From Butyrivibrio sp. XPD2002 (lineage in GTDB: Bacteria > Bacillota > Clostridia > Lachnospirales > Lachnospiraceae), in assembly GCF_000423945.1 (NCBI RefSeq), contig NZ_AUIY01000020.1:1-64000 (forward strand): a DNA stretch of 64,000 nt. The letters run 5' to 3'. Made by a program: the position numbers and the translations under genes. Positions 43,767 to 52,526 of the stretch are shown in pieces. Each line of letters opens with the position of its first letter. Position 1 is the stretch's first letter. A model generated the notes under the pieces. It did no database searches. It was not told where the DNA came from and saw only the letters and a program-made list of their open reading frames with translations.

Positions 43767-44204
43767 TTAATCAAAAATAAAAGAAACTCTAACCTTTGAA
43801 TCAGAGATTTTTTCTCCGTCCATCTGCAGCTCGTACTGCACATGGGCGGATATTTTTTTTGAGCTTATCTCCATCATAAGATTCCTTGTGATGGCTGTCA
43901 TTTTCATAAGGCCATAGGGTGTCTGGTAATCGGTGTTCCAGATCTCGCCTAGACGAAAGTAAAGATCGGAGGAGAGATCTCCGGTTTTCATCATGCGAAG
44001 ATATCCTTCTCCTATTTCAAGCCTGTTGCCTACATTAGCGGATGAATCATCTGAAGGGGCCTCCGAGATTTTGTCGCTTTCGGAAAATGTAATTATGTAG
44101 TTTAGGCCATCCTGTGTGCAGTGGGCTCTGTGCTCAGTTTTTACTATCTCAGGCTTACCGTCGCCGTGATCATGAGCACCGATGATCTTAATAGTTCCTT
44201 CCAT
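43767..44204 (-). CDS. DUF1934 beta-barrel protein (YwiB-like)
   Basis: This 145-aa protein has alternating beta-strands typical of DUF1934 (for example GLNYIITFSESD, RLEIGEGYLRMMKTG, VQYELQMDGEKI). These are lipocalin-like cytoplasmic proteins of unknown role in Firmicutes. It lies 25 bp downstream of ispE on the same strand, so it is probably co-transcribed. Confidence 0.8.
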   Translation of the reverse strand: MEGTIKIIGAHDHGDGKPEIVKTEHRAHCTQDGLNYIITFSESDKISEAPSDDSSANVGNRLEIGEGYLRMMKTGDLSSDLYFRLGEIWNTDYQTPYGLMKMTAITRNLMMEISSKKISAHVQYELQMDGEKISDSKVRVSFIFD

Positions 44205-44229
44205 ATATATCCTCGCAAAGTTATGAATA

Positions 44230-45102
44230 TTATTCTGTAGTTAAAGGTGTTGTGATGAACAGTTCTGGCGCGATACCTCTGCTTCTGAGCTCATTTACTG
44301 CGTGCTCTGCGCCTGCAAGATTCTTGTTTTCAAAAATTCCGAATACTGTAGGGCCGCTGCCACTCATGCGGGCACCCATAGCTCCATTGGAAAGAAGAAT
44401 CTGTCTGATATCCTCTATGACGGTATATCTTCCTGAGGTTATGGGCTCAAGAACATTGCCAAGGCGGTCTGTGATACCTGTAAGGTCCTCATTCTCAATG
44501 GCATTTACCATTCCGTCGATGTCGGGATGATTCTCGATTGGAGCAGAATCAAGGGTTGTATAAGCCCATGCAGTTGAAACATCGATCGGAGGCTTTGCGA
44601 TAACTATATGACAGGAAGGCATGTCCTTAAGCTTGGTGAGCTCTTCGCCGATGCCCTCTGAAAGTGCTGTGCCACCTTTAATACAATAGGGAATGTCCGC
44701 ACCCTTTTTTACAGCGAGAGCACATAGCTCGTCAGTGCTAAGGGAGAGATTCCAAAGCTCATTTAATGCAACATAGGTTGCTGCAGCGTCGGTACTTCCG
44801 CCTGCCATGCCGGCAGCCATGGGAATGTGTTTATCAAGGTGGATGGTAACACCCTTATCCTCAGCGTGGCAATGAGTCCTCAGCTGATCAGCGGCTTTCC
44901 ATATAAGGTTGTGCTCATCTGTGGGGATTCTGGGATCTGCAGTTTCTATAACTATTTTATTATCATCACGCTCAGTGAAGGTGAGCTCATCAAACAGATC
45001 AATGCTCTGCATTATCATTCTGACAAGGTGATAACCGTCCTCACGTCTACCGATGACATCAAGGCCTAAGTTTATTTTTGCGTATGCTTTTCTTTTTAAC
45101 AA
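44230..45102 (-). CDS. ispE: 4-diphosphocytidyl-2-C-methyl-D-erythritol kinase
   Basis: This 290-aa GHMP kinase phosphorylates CDP-ME in the non-mevalonate isoprenoid pathway. Signatures are KAYAKINLGLDVIGRREDGYH, the ATP loop PMAAGMAGGSTDAAATYVALN and GARMSGSGPTVFGIF. I place the start at TTG 45102: GGAGG lies eight bases upstream and the product then begins LKRKAYAKINL as in relatives. The ATG nine codons earlier would make that GGAGG part of the gene. Confidence 0.93.
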   Translation of the reverse strand: MLKRKAYAKINLGLDVIGRREDGYHLVRMIMQSIDLFDELTFTERDDNKIVIETADPRIPTDEHNLIWKAADQLRTHCHAEDKGVTIHLDKHIPMAAGMAGGSTDAAATYVALNELWNLSLSTDELCALAVKKGADIPYCIKGGTALSEGIGEELTKLKDMPSCHIVIAKPPIDVSTAWAYTTLDSAPIENHPDIDGMVNAIENEDLTGITDRLGNVLEPITSGRYTVIEDIRQILLSNGAMGARMSGSGPTVFGIFENKNLAGAEHAVNELRSRGIAPELFITTPLTTE

Positions 45103-45264
45103 ATCTTTATCCTCCATTATTAATATGGCTGTTTGTATCATAGCATAAAATCAGGTGAAAACGGAAATCTGTAGGAGTTTATAAAATGTTTATAAGTGAC
45201 GGCATTATGGGGAACTGTATAGGAAATTTTATAATTATTTAATTGAAAACACCAAATAAAAATC

Positions 45265-45292
45265 TTAAGGTTAAGGTGAAAACAGTCGATAA
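45265..45292 (+). promoter_or_regulatory. Sigma-28-like promoter
   Basis: TTAAGGTT (45265-45272) and GTCGATAA (45285-45292) resemble the flagellar sigma-28 elements TAAAGTTT and GCCGATAA (6/8 and 7/8). The spacer is 12 bp rather than 11. No sigma-70 promoter is evident. It lies 82 bp before the gene at 45375. Confidence 0.5.
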
Positions 45293-45374
45293 ATAAGATG
45301 AGTAATACTGTAAGTATGCCTTGGCATACCAGTCGTATCGGCGTCAGATCAATTGGCGTAGAAAAGGAGTTCAT

Positions 45375-46025
45375 ATGGGCGTAAACGGAGTTACAGGTTT
45401 AGACCAGACCACCGCATATTACGAGCCGACTGCGACCGCAAAAGCCACAGAAGAAAAAGCTGAAGAGAAAACAGCTAAGACCGCTGAAGCAAAGGATACA
45501 GAAAAGGCTGCGGTTTATGAGAAGTCGGATAATGTTGTGGCATCGTCGACCAACAAGACTTATGTAAAAAATGAAGCTGTCATCAATATGCTTAAGAGTG
45601 ATCTTGAGGATAGACAGAATCAGCTCCAGGATATTGTAACCAAGATGATGAGTAAGCAGGGTGTTGCAATAGGAAAAGCTGATGATATCTGGTCATTCCT
45701 TGCATCAGGCGATTTCACGATTGATGAGGCAGCTAAGAAAAAGGCACAGGAAGAGATTTCAGAGGACGGCTACTGGGGCGTAAAGCAGACCTCACAGCGT
45801 ATCCTTGATTTTGCCAATGCTTTAACAGGTGGAGATCCCGATCAGATTGAAAATATGCGTTCAGCATTTGAGAAGGGCTTCAAAGAAGCAACAAAGACCT
45901 GGGGAAAGGAGCTTCCTGATATATCAAAGCAGACCTATGATGCAGTCATGAAGGGATTTGATGATATGGCAGCTAAGAACCAGCAGACACAGGCTCCTGT
46001 AGAAACCGGTGAAATAGAGGCATGA
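45375..46025 (+). CDS. Hypothetical protein, possibly flagellum-associated (DUF5610-like)
   Basis: This 216-aa protein has no signal peptide. The N-terminal 70 residues are Ala/Glu/Lys/Thr-rich and probably disordered (TAKATEEKAEEKTAKTAEAK). The folded C-terminal part includes GYWGVKQTSQRILDFANALTGGDP, then FEKGFKEATKTWGKELPDIS and TYDAVMKGFDDM. This resembles DUF5610-type segments in proteins found near flagellar genes. With the sigma-28-like promoter it suggests a motility link, which is inference. The start is ATG 45375, preceded by AAAAGGAG at six bases. Monocistronic, with its own terminator. Confidence 0.65.
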   Translation: MGVNGVTGLDQTTAYYEPTATAKATEEKAEEKTAKTAEAKDTEKAAVYEKSDNVVASSTNKTYVKNEAVINMLKSDLEDRQNQLQDIVTKMMSKQGVAIGKADDIWSFLASGDFTIDEAAKKKAQEEISEDGYWGVKQTSQRILDFANALTGGDPDQIENMRSAFEKGFKEATKTWGKELPDISKQTYDAVMKGFDDMAAKNQQTQAPVETGEIEA

Positions 46026-46050
46026 GTATAATTAAATATATGAAATATTA

Positions 46051-46080
46051 AAGGACTGTGGGCAATGCTCACAGTCCTTA
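46051..46080. terminator. Terminator between convergent genes
   Basis: AAGGACTGTGGGC (46051-46063) pairs with GCTCACAGTCCTT (46067-46079) around AAT, with one G-T pair. T-rich DNA follows on the plus strand, and TTTAATAT on the minus strand. Confidence 0.8.
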
Positions 46081-46100
46081 TTTCATGTACTGATATAAAA

Positions 46101-46577
46101 TTATTTAATCGGCTTAGCGCCTGCCTTCTCCTGAGCCTTAGCAACAAGGTCCTTCCAGAAGCCCTTCTTCTTTTTTTCAGGAGCTGCGTTACCGCCTCTG
46201 ATTCCCTTTACTGAGATAACATAGATTCCGCTGACCTCAGCCTTAACTTCCTTTTTAACAGGAACAGAATCAAAAATCTTCTCATCACATACAAGGTTCA
46301 TGATCTGAGGACCAACCTTAACCTTAAGGATCGGAAGCTTGGAACGTCTAAGAAGCTTGGGAGTATTCTCCAATACTGCAGAGGGAAGACCTGCTTCATT
46401 GATCTTCATGCGTTTCTTGTCAATGATGAGCATTGATACACTCTGCTTCATGGACTCCATCTGAGCCTGCTGCTCTTCCTGACGCTTCTGAGCCCTTTTA
46501 CCAAGAATTGTGAGCACTATAAGTGCGATTGTAAGTACAACAATAATTACTAAAAATACGATTAATACCGGATTCAA
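46101..46577 (-). CDS. Membrane-anchored protein of unknown function
   Basis: This 158-aa protein has one N-terminal membrane helix (about 2-26, rich in Val/Ile/Leu), a short charged helix (KRAQKRQEEQQAQMESMKQ) and a cytoplasmic-looking beta-rich domain (about 50-135: SMLIIDKKRMKINEAGLP, KVGPQIMNLVCDEKIF), then a Lys-rich tail. I do not recognise a named family. TTG 46577 is preceded by GGAGG at seven bases and begins the helix cleanly, so I prefer it to the longer frame from 46625. It is divergent from the FKBP lipoprotein gene. Confidence 0.65.
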   Translation of the reverse strand: MNPVLIVFLVIIVVLTIALIVLTILGKRAQKRQEEQQAQMESMKQSVSMLIIDKKRMKINEAGLPSAVLENTPKLLRRSKLPILKVKVGPQIMNLVCDEKIFDSVPVKKEVKAEVSGIYVISVKGIRGGNAAPEKKKKGFWKDLVAKAQEKAGAKPIK

Positions 46578-46678
46578 AACATTCCTCCAAACTAAAAAAA
46601 TAACAATTAATTCCGATTTGCCCATCGCTGCGCAAAGACCATTTTAACATTGAATTAAGACGTAGGCAACAAAAATAC

Positions 46679-46707
46679 TTTAATATAAGTATAAACTGTG
46701 CTAGTAT
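46679..46707 (+). promoter_or_regulatory. Promoter of the FKBP lipoprotein gene
   Basis: TTTAAT (46679-46684), 17 bp, TAGTAT (46702-46707), with TGC just before the -10 (extended -10). Confidence 0.65.
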
Positions 46708-46754
46708 TAAAAAAGTTTATTTTAATCTAAGAAAGCACTAAGGAGTAAATACTT

Positions 46755-47993
46755 ATGAGAAAATTTTTAGCGGCTGTTTCCGCTGTGGTAGTCGCAGCAG
46801 GAATGCTTGCCGGATGTTCCAAGGCAGCAGACAATAAGGACGCAGCATATCTTAAGGATCTTAATCTTGATGATTACGTTACACTTGGAGAATATAAGGG
46901 AGTTAATATAGAGGTTGCATCACCTGAAGTAAGTGATGAAGAGGTTGAACAGTACATGCAGTATATCAGCTCTTCAATGAAGGCAACTGTTGAGGTTACA
47001 GACAGAGCCGTACAGGAAGGCGACACAGTTAATATTGATTATTCAGGAAAAAGAGTTGACACCGGAGAAGTATTTCAGGGTGGTACAGCAGAAGGTTATG
47101 ACCTTACAATCGGTTCACATACATTTATCGATGGTTTTGAAGACGGTCTTATCGGCGCAGCTATAGGAGAGACAAGGGATCTTAATCTTACATTCCCCGA
47201 GAACTACAGCTCAACAGACCTTGCAGGTGTAGATGTAATTTTCACAGTAAAAGTTAATGGCATCAAAATCAAGCCCGACCTTGACGATGCATACGCAGCA
47301 TCACTTGGAATCGAGAATGTATCAACCATAGATGAGCTTAAGACATATCTTAAGGACAGACTTATGGAGGATAAGCAGGCTCAGTATAAGAACGAGATCA
47401 ATTCCAAGATCCTTGATGCAGTAACAGCTAATTGTTCATTTAATCAGCCGCCTCAGGCTACTCTTGATCGTTTCAAGGGCCTTTACACAGAGCAGGCTGA
47501 CCTTGTTGCTTCATATTATTCAGCAAATTACGGCACAAGCTACACAACAGATCAGGTTCTTTCAATGATGATGGCTCAGGAAGGTTTCTCCGGAGAGCAG
47601 ACAGATTATCTTGATAATAAGTCTGTAGAGCTTGCAGAGCAGTTCATTATGCTCGGTGCTATCGCTAAGCTTGAGGGAATTGATGTAACTGAAGACGAGC
47701 TTAATGAGAAGCTTGAGTCTGATATGTCAAATGCTAATGCAACAGCAGAAGAGGGTAAGTCAATTGCCAGCCTTGATGATTACAAGAAGACAGTAGATGT
47801 TGAGAATATCAAAGAGAATCTTCTTACAAATAAGGTTATCGAGTTCCTTGGTGAGAATGCAAACGTAACTGAGCCTGCTGAAGATGCTACAGAGGATGCA
47901 GAGGCAGCTGAGAGCACAGAGAATACAGAGACCGAGAGCACAGAAGAAACAGAAGAGGCAGAAAGCGCAGATTCAGCAGATACTGCTGAATAA
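46755..47993 (+). CDS. FKBP-type peptidyl-prolyl isomerase lipoprotein (trigger-factor-like)
   Basis: This 412-aa lipoprotein (lipobox MLAGC, Cys21) has an FKBP domain at about 85-170 (QEGDTVNIDYSGKRVDTGEVFQGG, GSHTFIDGFEDGLIGA, LTFPENY) and a trigger-factor-like C-terminal helical chaperone domain at about 175-370. A Glu/Thr/Ser/Ala-rich tail covers the last 45 residues. It should act outside the membrane as a folding factor for secreted proteins, comparable in place to PrsA. AAGGAG precedes the ATG. asnS follows after 33 bp. Confidence 0.9.
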   Translation: MRKFLAAVSAVVVAAGMLAGCSKAADNKDAAYLKDLNLDDYVTLGEYKGVNIEVASPEVSDEEVEQYMQYISSSMKATVEVTDRAVQEGDTVNIDYSGKRVDTGEVFQGGTAEGYDLTIGSHTFIDGFEDGLIGAAIGETRDLNLTFPENYSSTDLAGVDVIFTVKVNGIKIKPDLDDAYAASLGIENVSTIDELKTYLKDRLMEDKQAQYKNEINSKILDAVTANCSFNQPPQATLDRFKGLYTEQADLVASYYSANYGTSYTTDQVLSMMMAQEGFSGEQTDYLDNKSVELAEQFIMLGAIAKLEGIDVTEDELNEKLESDMSNANATAEEGKSIASLDDYKKTVDVENIKENLLTNKVIEFLGENANVTEPAEDATEDAEAAESTENTETESTEETEEAESADSADTAE

Positions 47994-48026
47994 TCATATA
48001 AATGATTTATTGGATGGAGGCAAAAG

Positions 48027-49418
48027 ATGGAACTGACAGATATCAGAGAGCTTTTTCAGGCTCCCGAAAAATTCGCAGATAAAGAAGTTACAGCTGGAGG
48101 ATGGATCCGTAATATTCGTGATTCCAAGACTATCGGATTCGTTTCATTAAACGATGGTACATATTTCTCACCCCTTCAGGTGGTTTATTCTGATGAACTT
48201 GGCAATTTTGCAGAGGTAAGCAAGCTCAATGTAGGAGCAGCTATCATTGCTACAGGTAAGATTGTAATGACTCCTGATGCAAAGCAGCCCTTTGAGATGC
48301 AGGCAACAGGCATTGAGATTGAGGGACCTTCAACTCCTGATTATCCTATTCAGCCTAAGCGTCACACACTTGAGTATTTGAGAACACTTCCTCATCTTCG
48401 TGCAAGAACAAACACATTTGAGGCTGTTTTCAGAGTTCGTTCACTTGCAGCATATGCTATCCACTCATTCTTCCAGGAGAGAGGCTTCGTATATGTTCAC
48501 ACACCTCTTATCACAGGTAGTGACTGTGAGGGTGCAGGCGAGATGTTCCAGGTAACAACCCTGGATCTTAACAATGTTCCCAAGACAGAGGACGGAGAGG
48601 TTGATTATTCAAAGGACTTCTTCGGAAAGCCGGTTAACCTTACTGTTTCAGGACAGCTCAATGTTGAGACCTATGCATTCGCTTTCAAGAATGTTTACAC
48701 ATTTGGACCTACATTCCGTGCTGAGAATTCAAACACAACACGTCACGCAGCTGAGTTCTGGATGATCGAGCCTGAGATGTGCTTCGCAGATCTTAAGGAC
48801 GACTGTGACTGCGCAGAGGCGATGCTTAAGTATGTTATCAACTATGTACTTGAGAATGCACCTGCTGAGATGGAGTTCTTTAACACATTTGTAGATAAGG
48901 GACTTATCGACAGACTTAAGAATGTTGCAAACAGTGACTTTGGCAGAATTACATATACAGAGGCAGTTGAGATTCTTAAGAAGCACAATGACAAGTTTGA
49001 TTACAAGGTAGACTGGGGCTGCGACCTTCAGACTGAGCATGAGAGATACCTCACAGAGGAGATCTTCAAAAAGCCTGTATTCGTAACTGATTATCCGAAG
49101 GAAATCAAGGCCTTCTACATGAAGCTTAATGAGGACGGCAAGACTGTAGCAGCTGCTGACTGTCTTGTTCCCGGAATTGGTGAGATCGTTGGTGGAAGCC
49201 AGAGAGAGGATGATCTTGAGACTCTTGAGAAGAGAATGGATGAGCTTGGACTTAAGAAGGAAGATTATCAGTTCTATCTTGATCTTCGTCGTTATGGTTC
49301 AGTTCGCCACGCAGGCTTCGGTCTTGGATTTGAGCGCTGCGTAATGTACCTCACAGGTATGGGCAACATCCGTGACGTTGAGTCATTCCCTCGTACAGTT
49401 GGTAACTGCGAGCTATAA
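48027..49418 (+). CDS. asnS: Asparaginyl-tRNA synthetase
   Basis: This 463-aa class IIb synthetase has an N-terminal OB-fold ([24 protein letters not shown]), the motif 2 region [25 protein letters not shown] and motif 3 [16 protein letters not shown]. The Asn-specific form lacks the AspRS GAD insert. TGGAGG precedes the ATG. No T-box lies in the 33-bp gap from the FKBP gene, so it probably shares that transcript. It ends before a terminator. Confidence 0.95.
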   Translation: MELTDIRELFQAPEKFADKEVTAGGWIRNIRDSKTIGFVSLNDGTYFSPLQVVYSDELGNFAEVSKLNVGAAIIATGKIVMTPDAKQPFEMQATGIEIEGPSTPDYPIQPKRHTLEYLRTLPHLRARTNTFEAVFRVRSLAAYAIHSFFQERGFVYVHTPLITGSDCEGAGEMFQVTTLDLNNVPKTEDGEVDYSKDFFGKPVNLTVSGQLNVETYAFAFKNVYTFGPTFRAENSNTTRHAAEFWMIEPEMCFADLKDDCDCAEAMLKYVINYVLENAPAEMEFFNTFVDKGLIDRLKNVANSDFGRITYTEAVEILKKHNDKFDYKVDWGCDLQTEHERYLTEEIFKKPVFVTDYPKEIKAFYMKLNEDGKTVAAADCLVPGIGEIVGGSQREDDLETLEKRMDELGLKKEDYQFYLDLRRYGSVRHAGFGLGFERCVMYLTGMGNIRDVESFPRTVGNCEL

Positions 49419-49440
49419 TAGAGTATTTTGAATTATTTGG

Positions 49441-49488
49441 GCTGTTGTATATTTTCTTATCCAGAAAATGTACAGCAGCTTTATTTTT
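49441..49488 (+). terminator. asnS terminator
   Basis: GCTGTTGTATATTTTC (49441-49456) pairs with GAAAATGTACAGCAGC (49464-49479), including two G-T pairs, followed by TTATTTTTG. Confidence 0.8.
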
Positions 49489-49502
49489 GTTATGCCGAAT
49501 CA

Positions 49503-49511
49503 TGGTATAAT
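49503..49511 (+). promoter_or_regulatory. Extended -10 promoter of the NlpC/P60 gene
   Basis: TGG-TATAAT is an extended -10 with a perfect hexamer, 45 bp before the start. No clear -35 is visible. Confidence 0.6.
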
Positions 49512-49555
49512 TAGAGTGTAAAAAAAGTTTTGTTTTATTTTCAAATGGGGATTCA

Positions 49556-50941
49556 ATGAAAAGATTTTCTAGAAACATTTTAAATAGAGGTATTTGCGGA
49601 GTGCTGGCAGTGGCAATGCTGACAGTTACGGGTGCTCCTGCGCTGGCTTCAACAAGAGAAGAGCTTAAAAAGCAGCAAAAAGAGCTTGAGAAGCAGCAGA
49701 AGGATCTCGAGAAACAGCAAAATGCCATTGAGTCACAAAAAAAGGAGAGCCAGAGCGGACTCAACAATGCCAATCAGAATATCAGTAATATTGAGGGTGA
49801 GCAGGCAGAGCTCCAGGAAGGTATTGATGCAGCTAATGAGGAGCTGGTAGGCCTTCTTACAAGTATAGATCTGATACAGGCAGATATTGATGATACTCAG
49901 GTCAGAATAGAGAAGACCCAGCAGGAGTATGATGAAGCCAAGCTTCAGGAGGAGACTCTCTATGATGCGATGAAGAAGAGAGTTAAGTTCATGTATGAAA
50001 AGGGAGAGGTTTCATACGCAGAACTGCTTCTTCGTGCTGAAGGTGTCGGCGATATGCTGAATAAGGCCGGATATGTTGAGGAGCTGTATGATTATGACAG
50101 AAAGAAGCTGTCTGATTTCATTGAGGCTAAGAACGCAGCAGAGCAGTACGGAATTGAGCTTGAGGAAGCTAAATCCGAGCTTGAGACCTCACAGTACGAG
50201 CTTAAGGAAGAGCAGGCTCATGTTGAGCAGGTAATTGATACCTATAAGAAGCAGTATGCTAACTTCGATGTACAGCTTGCTAAGGCAAGGCAGGATGCGG
50301 CAGTTTATTCAGCCCAGCTCCAGCAGCAGACAGCTCAGATACGTGATCTTCAGGCCAAGATCGATGCCAAGGAATCCGAGGTAAAAAAAGCAAAGAAGGC
50401 TGCTGATGAGGCCACTGCAAAGGAAGCGGCTGAAGCTAAAAAGAAGAAGGAAGAAGAGGAAGCTGCTAAGAAGGCAAAGGAGAAGGAGCAGCTTGCTTCA
50501 AATAATCAGAATACCGAGGATAATACGGATACGGCCAAGGTGCCTACTGAACCGGCATCCAGTCAGCCAAAGGCAGTTCCTGCAGCTACAGGATCAGCTA
50601 CCGGTCAGAACATCGCCAACTACGCATGTCAGTTTGTGGGTAATCCCTATGTGGCAGGAGGTACAAGCCTTACAAACGGTGCTGATTGTTCGGGATTTGT
50701 TTACGCGGTTTACAAGCAGTTTGGTATATCTGTGCCAAGATCATCATACTCACAGGCTACATACGGCAGAGAGGTTTCCTACCAGAATGCAAGCCCGGGT
50801 GATGTTATCTACTATGGAGGACATGTGGCGATTTACCTTGGTGGTGGCAGGATAGTGCATGCAAGTACCGCAAAGACAGGTATCAAATATGAAAATGCCA
50901 CATACAGAACAATACTTACAATTCGCAGATTTGTGGGATGA
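49556..50941 (+). CDS. NlpC/P60 endopeptidase with coiled coil (PcsB-like)
   Basis: This 461-aa secreted protein has a signal peptide (cleavage near PALAS, about 32), a long coiled coil (about 35-285, with QKELEKQQKDLEKQQ heptads), a charged Lys/Glu helix and Pro/Thr linker, then an NlpC/P60 domain (about 350-461). The catalytic Cys378 is in NGADCSGFVY, His423 in GGHVAIYLGGG, and a third polar residue in VHAS. It should cut peptidoglycan stem peptides. In PcsB-type proteins the coiled coil is the contact for FtsEX, which controls the hydrolase at division; that link is by family analogy. Confidence 0.9.
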   Translation: MKRFSRNILNRGICGVLAVAMLTVTGAPALASTREELKKQQKELEKQQKDLEKQQNAIESQKKESQSGLNNANQNISNIEGEQAELQEGIDAANEELVGLLTSIDLIQADIDDTQVRIEKTQQEYDEAKLQEETLYDAMKKRVKFMYEKGEVSYAELLLRAEGVGDMLNKAGYVEELYDYDRKKLSDFIEAKNAAEQYGIELEEAKSELETSQYELKEEQAHVEQVIDTYKKQYANFDVQLAKARQDAAVYSAQLQQQTAQIRDLQAKIDAKESEVKKAKKAADEATAKEAAEAKKKKEEEEAAKKAKEKEQLASNNQNTEDNTDTAKVPTEPASSQPKAVPAATGSATGQNIANYACQFVGNPYVAGGTSLTNGADCSGFVYAVYKQFGISVPRSSYSQATYGREVSYQNASPGDVIYYGGHVAIYLGGGRIVHASTAKTGIKYENATYRTILTIRRFVG

Positions 50942-50951
50942 GGACTAATAA

Positions 50952-52379
50952 TTGGAATGGAATAGACTACTGTGCGGAGATCGAATCCGCCCTATAAAAA
51001 AACGTGAGGGCTCTCAGGATCTCCGCAGTGAATTTGAAAAGGACTATCATAGAATAATCGGAAGTGCTTCCTTTAGAAGACTTCAGGATAAAACACAGGT
51101 ATTTCCACTGGATCAGTCTGACTTTGTAAGGACAAGACTGACACATTCTCTGGAGGTTTCCTCCTTTTGTAAATCACTTGGACAAAACATAGCCAGGAAA
51201 ATAGTTACTGATATTAAGGATGAGTCATTTGATCCGACATATCAGCAGGATGTCTGCGACATTTTACAGTGTGCAGGCCTTCTTCATGATATCGGTAATC
51301 CTCCCTTCGGACATTTTGGAGAGACAGCTATAAGAGAGTGGTTTAAGGAGCATCTTCCGGAACTTGAGTATGAGTCTGAAAATGGAGAAAAAAGAAAACT
51401 GACGGATATTTTAAATCCGCAGATGCAAAATGATTTTTATCATTTCGAAGGTAATACCCAGGCTCTTAGAGTTGTCACAAAGCTCCACTATCTTGTGGAT
51501 GAGCATGGAATGAACCTTACCAAGGCTCTTCTTGCTACGATTATCAAGTATCCTGTTTCTTCATTGGATGTGGATAAGAACAGCCCTGATATATGCTGTC
51601 ACAAGATGGGATATTATTATGCGGACCGCGAGCTTTTCAGAGATATCGAGGACTCCTGCGGGCTTAACGGTAGACGCCATCCTCTGACATACATTCTGGA
51701 GGCTGCAGATGATATAGCCTACAGGACAGCTGATATAGAGGATTCTTATAAAAAGGGACGTATCAGCTTCGATATGCTTGTAAGAGAGCTTGAGCTAAGA
51801 CGCCATGAGGATCAGTCGGATCCGGAGTACAGGTCTCTTATTGAAAGCTTAAAGTACAGATATGGCAAGGGTATTGAGCATGGGGTAAGTGATCCCGGTG
51901 AATATGCGGTCCAAAACTGGATAGTGGCGGTTCAGGGCAAGCTTATTTACCTTGCAACGGAAAGCTTTGTAAATCATTATAATGAGATAATGGATGGCTC
52001 CTTTGGTCAGGAGCTTCTGGAAGGAACAGAAGGAAAGCATATAGTTGATGCGCTTGGAGAAATTGCGATTAAATACACCTTTACTTCAGAGCCTATTGTG
52101 AAGATAGAGGTCAGCGCAGACAGGATACTTACATACCTTCTGGACAGACTGGTACCTGCTGCAGTTTATTATGATACAGACATTAAGCTTCGTCCCATAG
52201 ATTCAAGGATGATTTCTTTTGTATCTGAGAACTATAAGAAGATTTACCATATTTATTCACAGGAAAAAAGCGAAGAGGAGAAGCTTTACCTCAGGCTCCT
52301 TCTTGTTACGGATTATGTCTGCGGCATGACTGACAGCTATGCCAAGAGGCTGTATCAGGAACTCAACGGTTTGGTTTAA
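50952..52379 (+). CDS. dgt: Deoxyguanosinetriphosphate triphosphohydrolase-like protein
   Basis: This 475-aa HD-domain enzyme cleaves dNTPs to deoxynucleosides and triphosphate. HD residues are His65 (RTRLTHSLEVS), His112-Asp113 (GLLHDIGNPPFGH) and a later Asp in EAADDIAYRTADIED. FRRLQDKTQVFPL is the typical N-terminal motif. The start is TTG 50952, with GAGG eight bases upstream; the next in-frame ATG would remove the HD core. It lies 10 bp after the NlpC/P60 gene. The two functions are unrelated, so co-transcription may be incidental. Confidence 0.9.
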   Translation: MEWNRLLCGDRIRPIKKREGSQDLRSEFEKDYHRIIGSASFRRLQDKTQVFPLDQSDFVRTRLTHSLEVSSFCKSLGQNIARKIVTDIKDESFDPTYQQDVCDILQCAGLLHDIGNPPFGHFGETAIREWFKEHLPELEYESENGEKRKLTDILNPQMQNDFYHFEGNTQALRVVTKLHYLVDEHGMNLTKALLATIIKYPVSSLDVDKNSPDICCHKMGYYYADRELFRDIEDSCGLNGRRHPLTYILEAADDIAYRTADIEDSYKKGRISFDMLVRELELRRHEDQSDPEYRSLIESLKYRYGKGIEHGVSDPGEYAVQNWIVAVQGKLIYLATESFVNHYNEIMDGSFGQELLEGTEGKHIVDALGEIAIKYTFTSEPIVKIEVSADRILTYLLDRLVPAAVYYDTDIKLRPIDSRMISFVSENYKKIYHIYSQEKSEEEKLYLRLLLVTDYVCGMTDSYAKRLYQELNGLV

Positions 52380-52403
52380 CTGTTTTAAATTGAGAGTTTT
52401 GGC

Positions 52404-52432
52404 TTGCAATTTTGTTATCTAACATTTATGTT
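52404..52432 (+). promoter_or_regulatory. Possible guaA promoter
   Basis: TTGCAA (52404-52409), 17 bp, TATGTT (52427-52432). I see no purine-riboswitch core between it and guaA. Confidence 0.4.
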
Positions 52433-52526
52433 ATTTTAAGTGGTAGGATGAATGACGCTTTTTGAACAATGTGTTCAGCATAAGAGTGTGATTCATCAGA
52501 GACAAAAAGATAAGAAAGAGGACAAT

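Noticed and set aside
45142-45264. Promoter of ispE on the minus strand
   Set aside because: Several AT-rich hexamers occur but none has convincing spacing.
52380-52526. Guanine riboswitch before guaA
   Set aside because: No matching core elements; only a weak promoter candidate.
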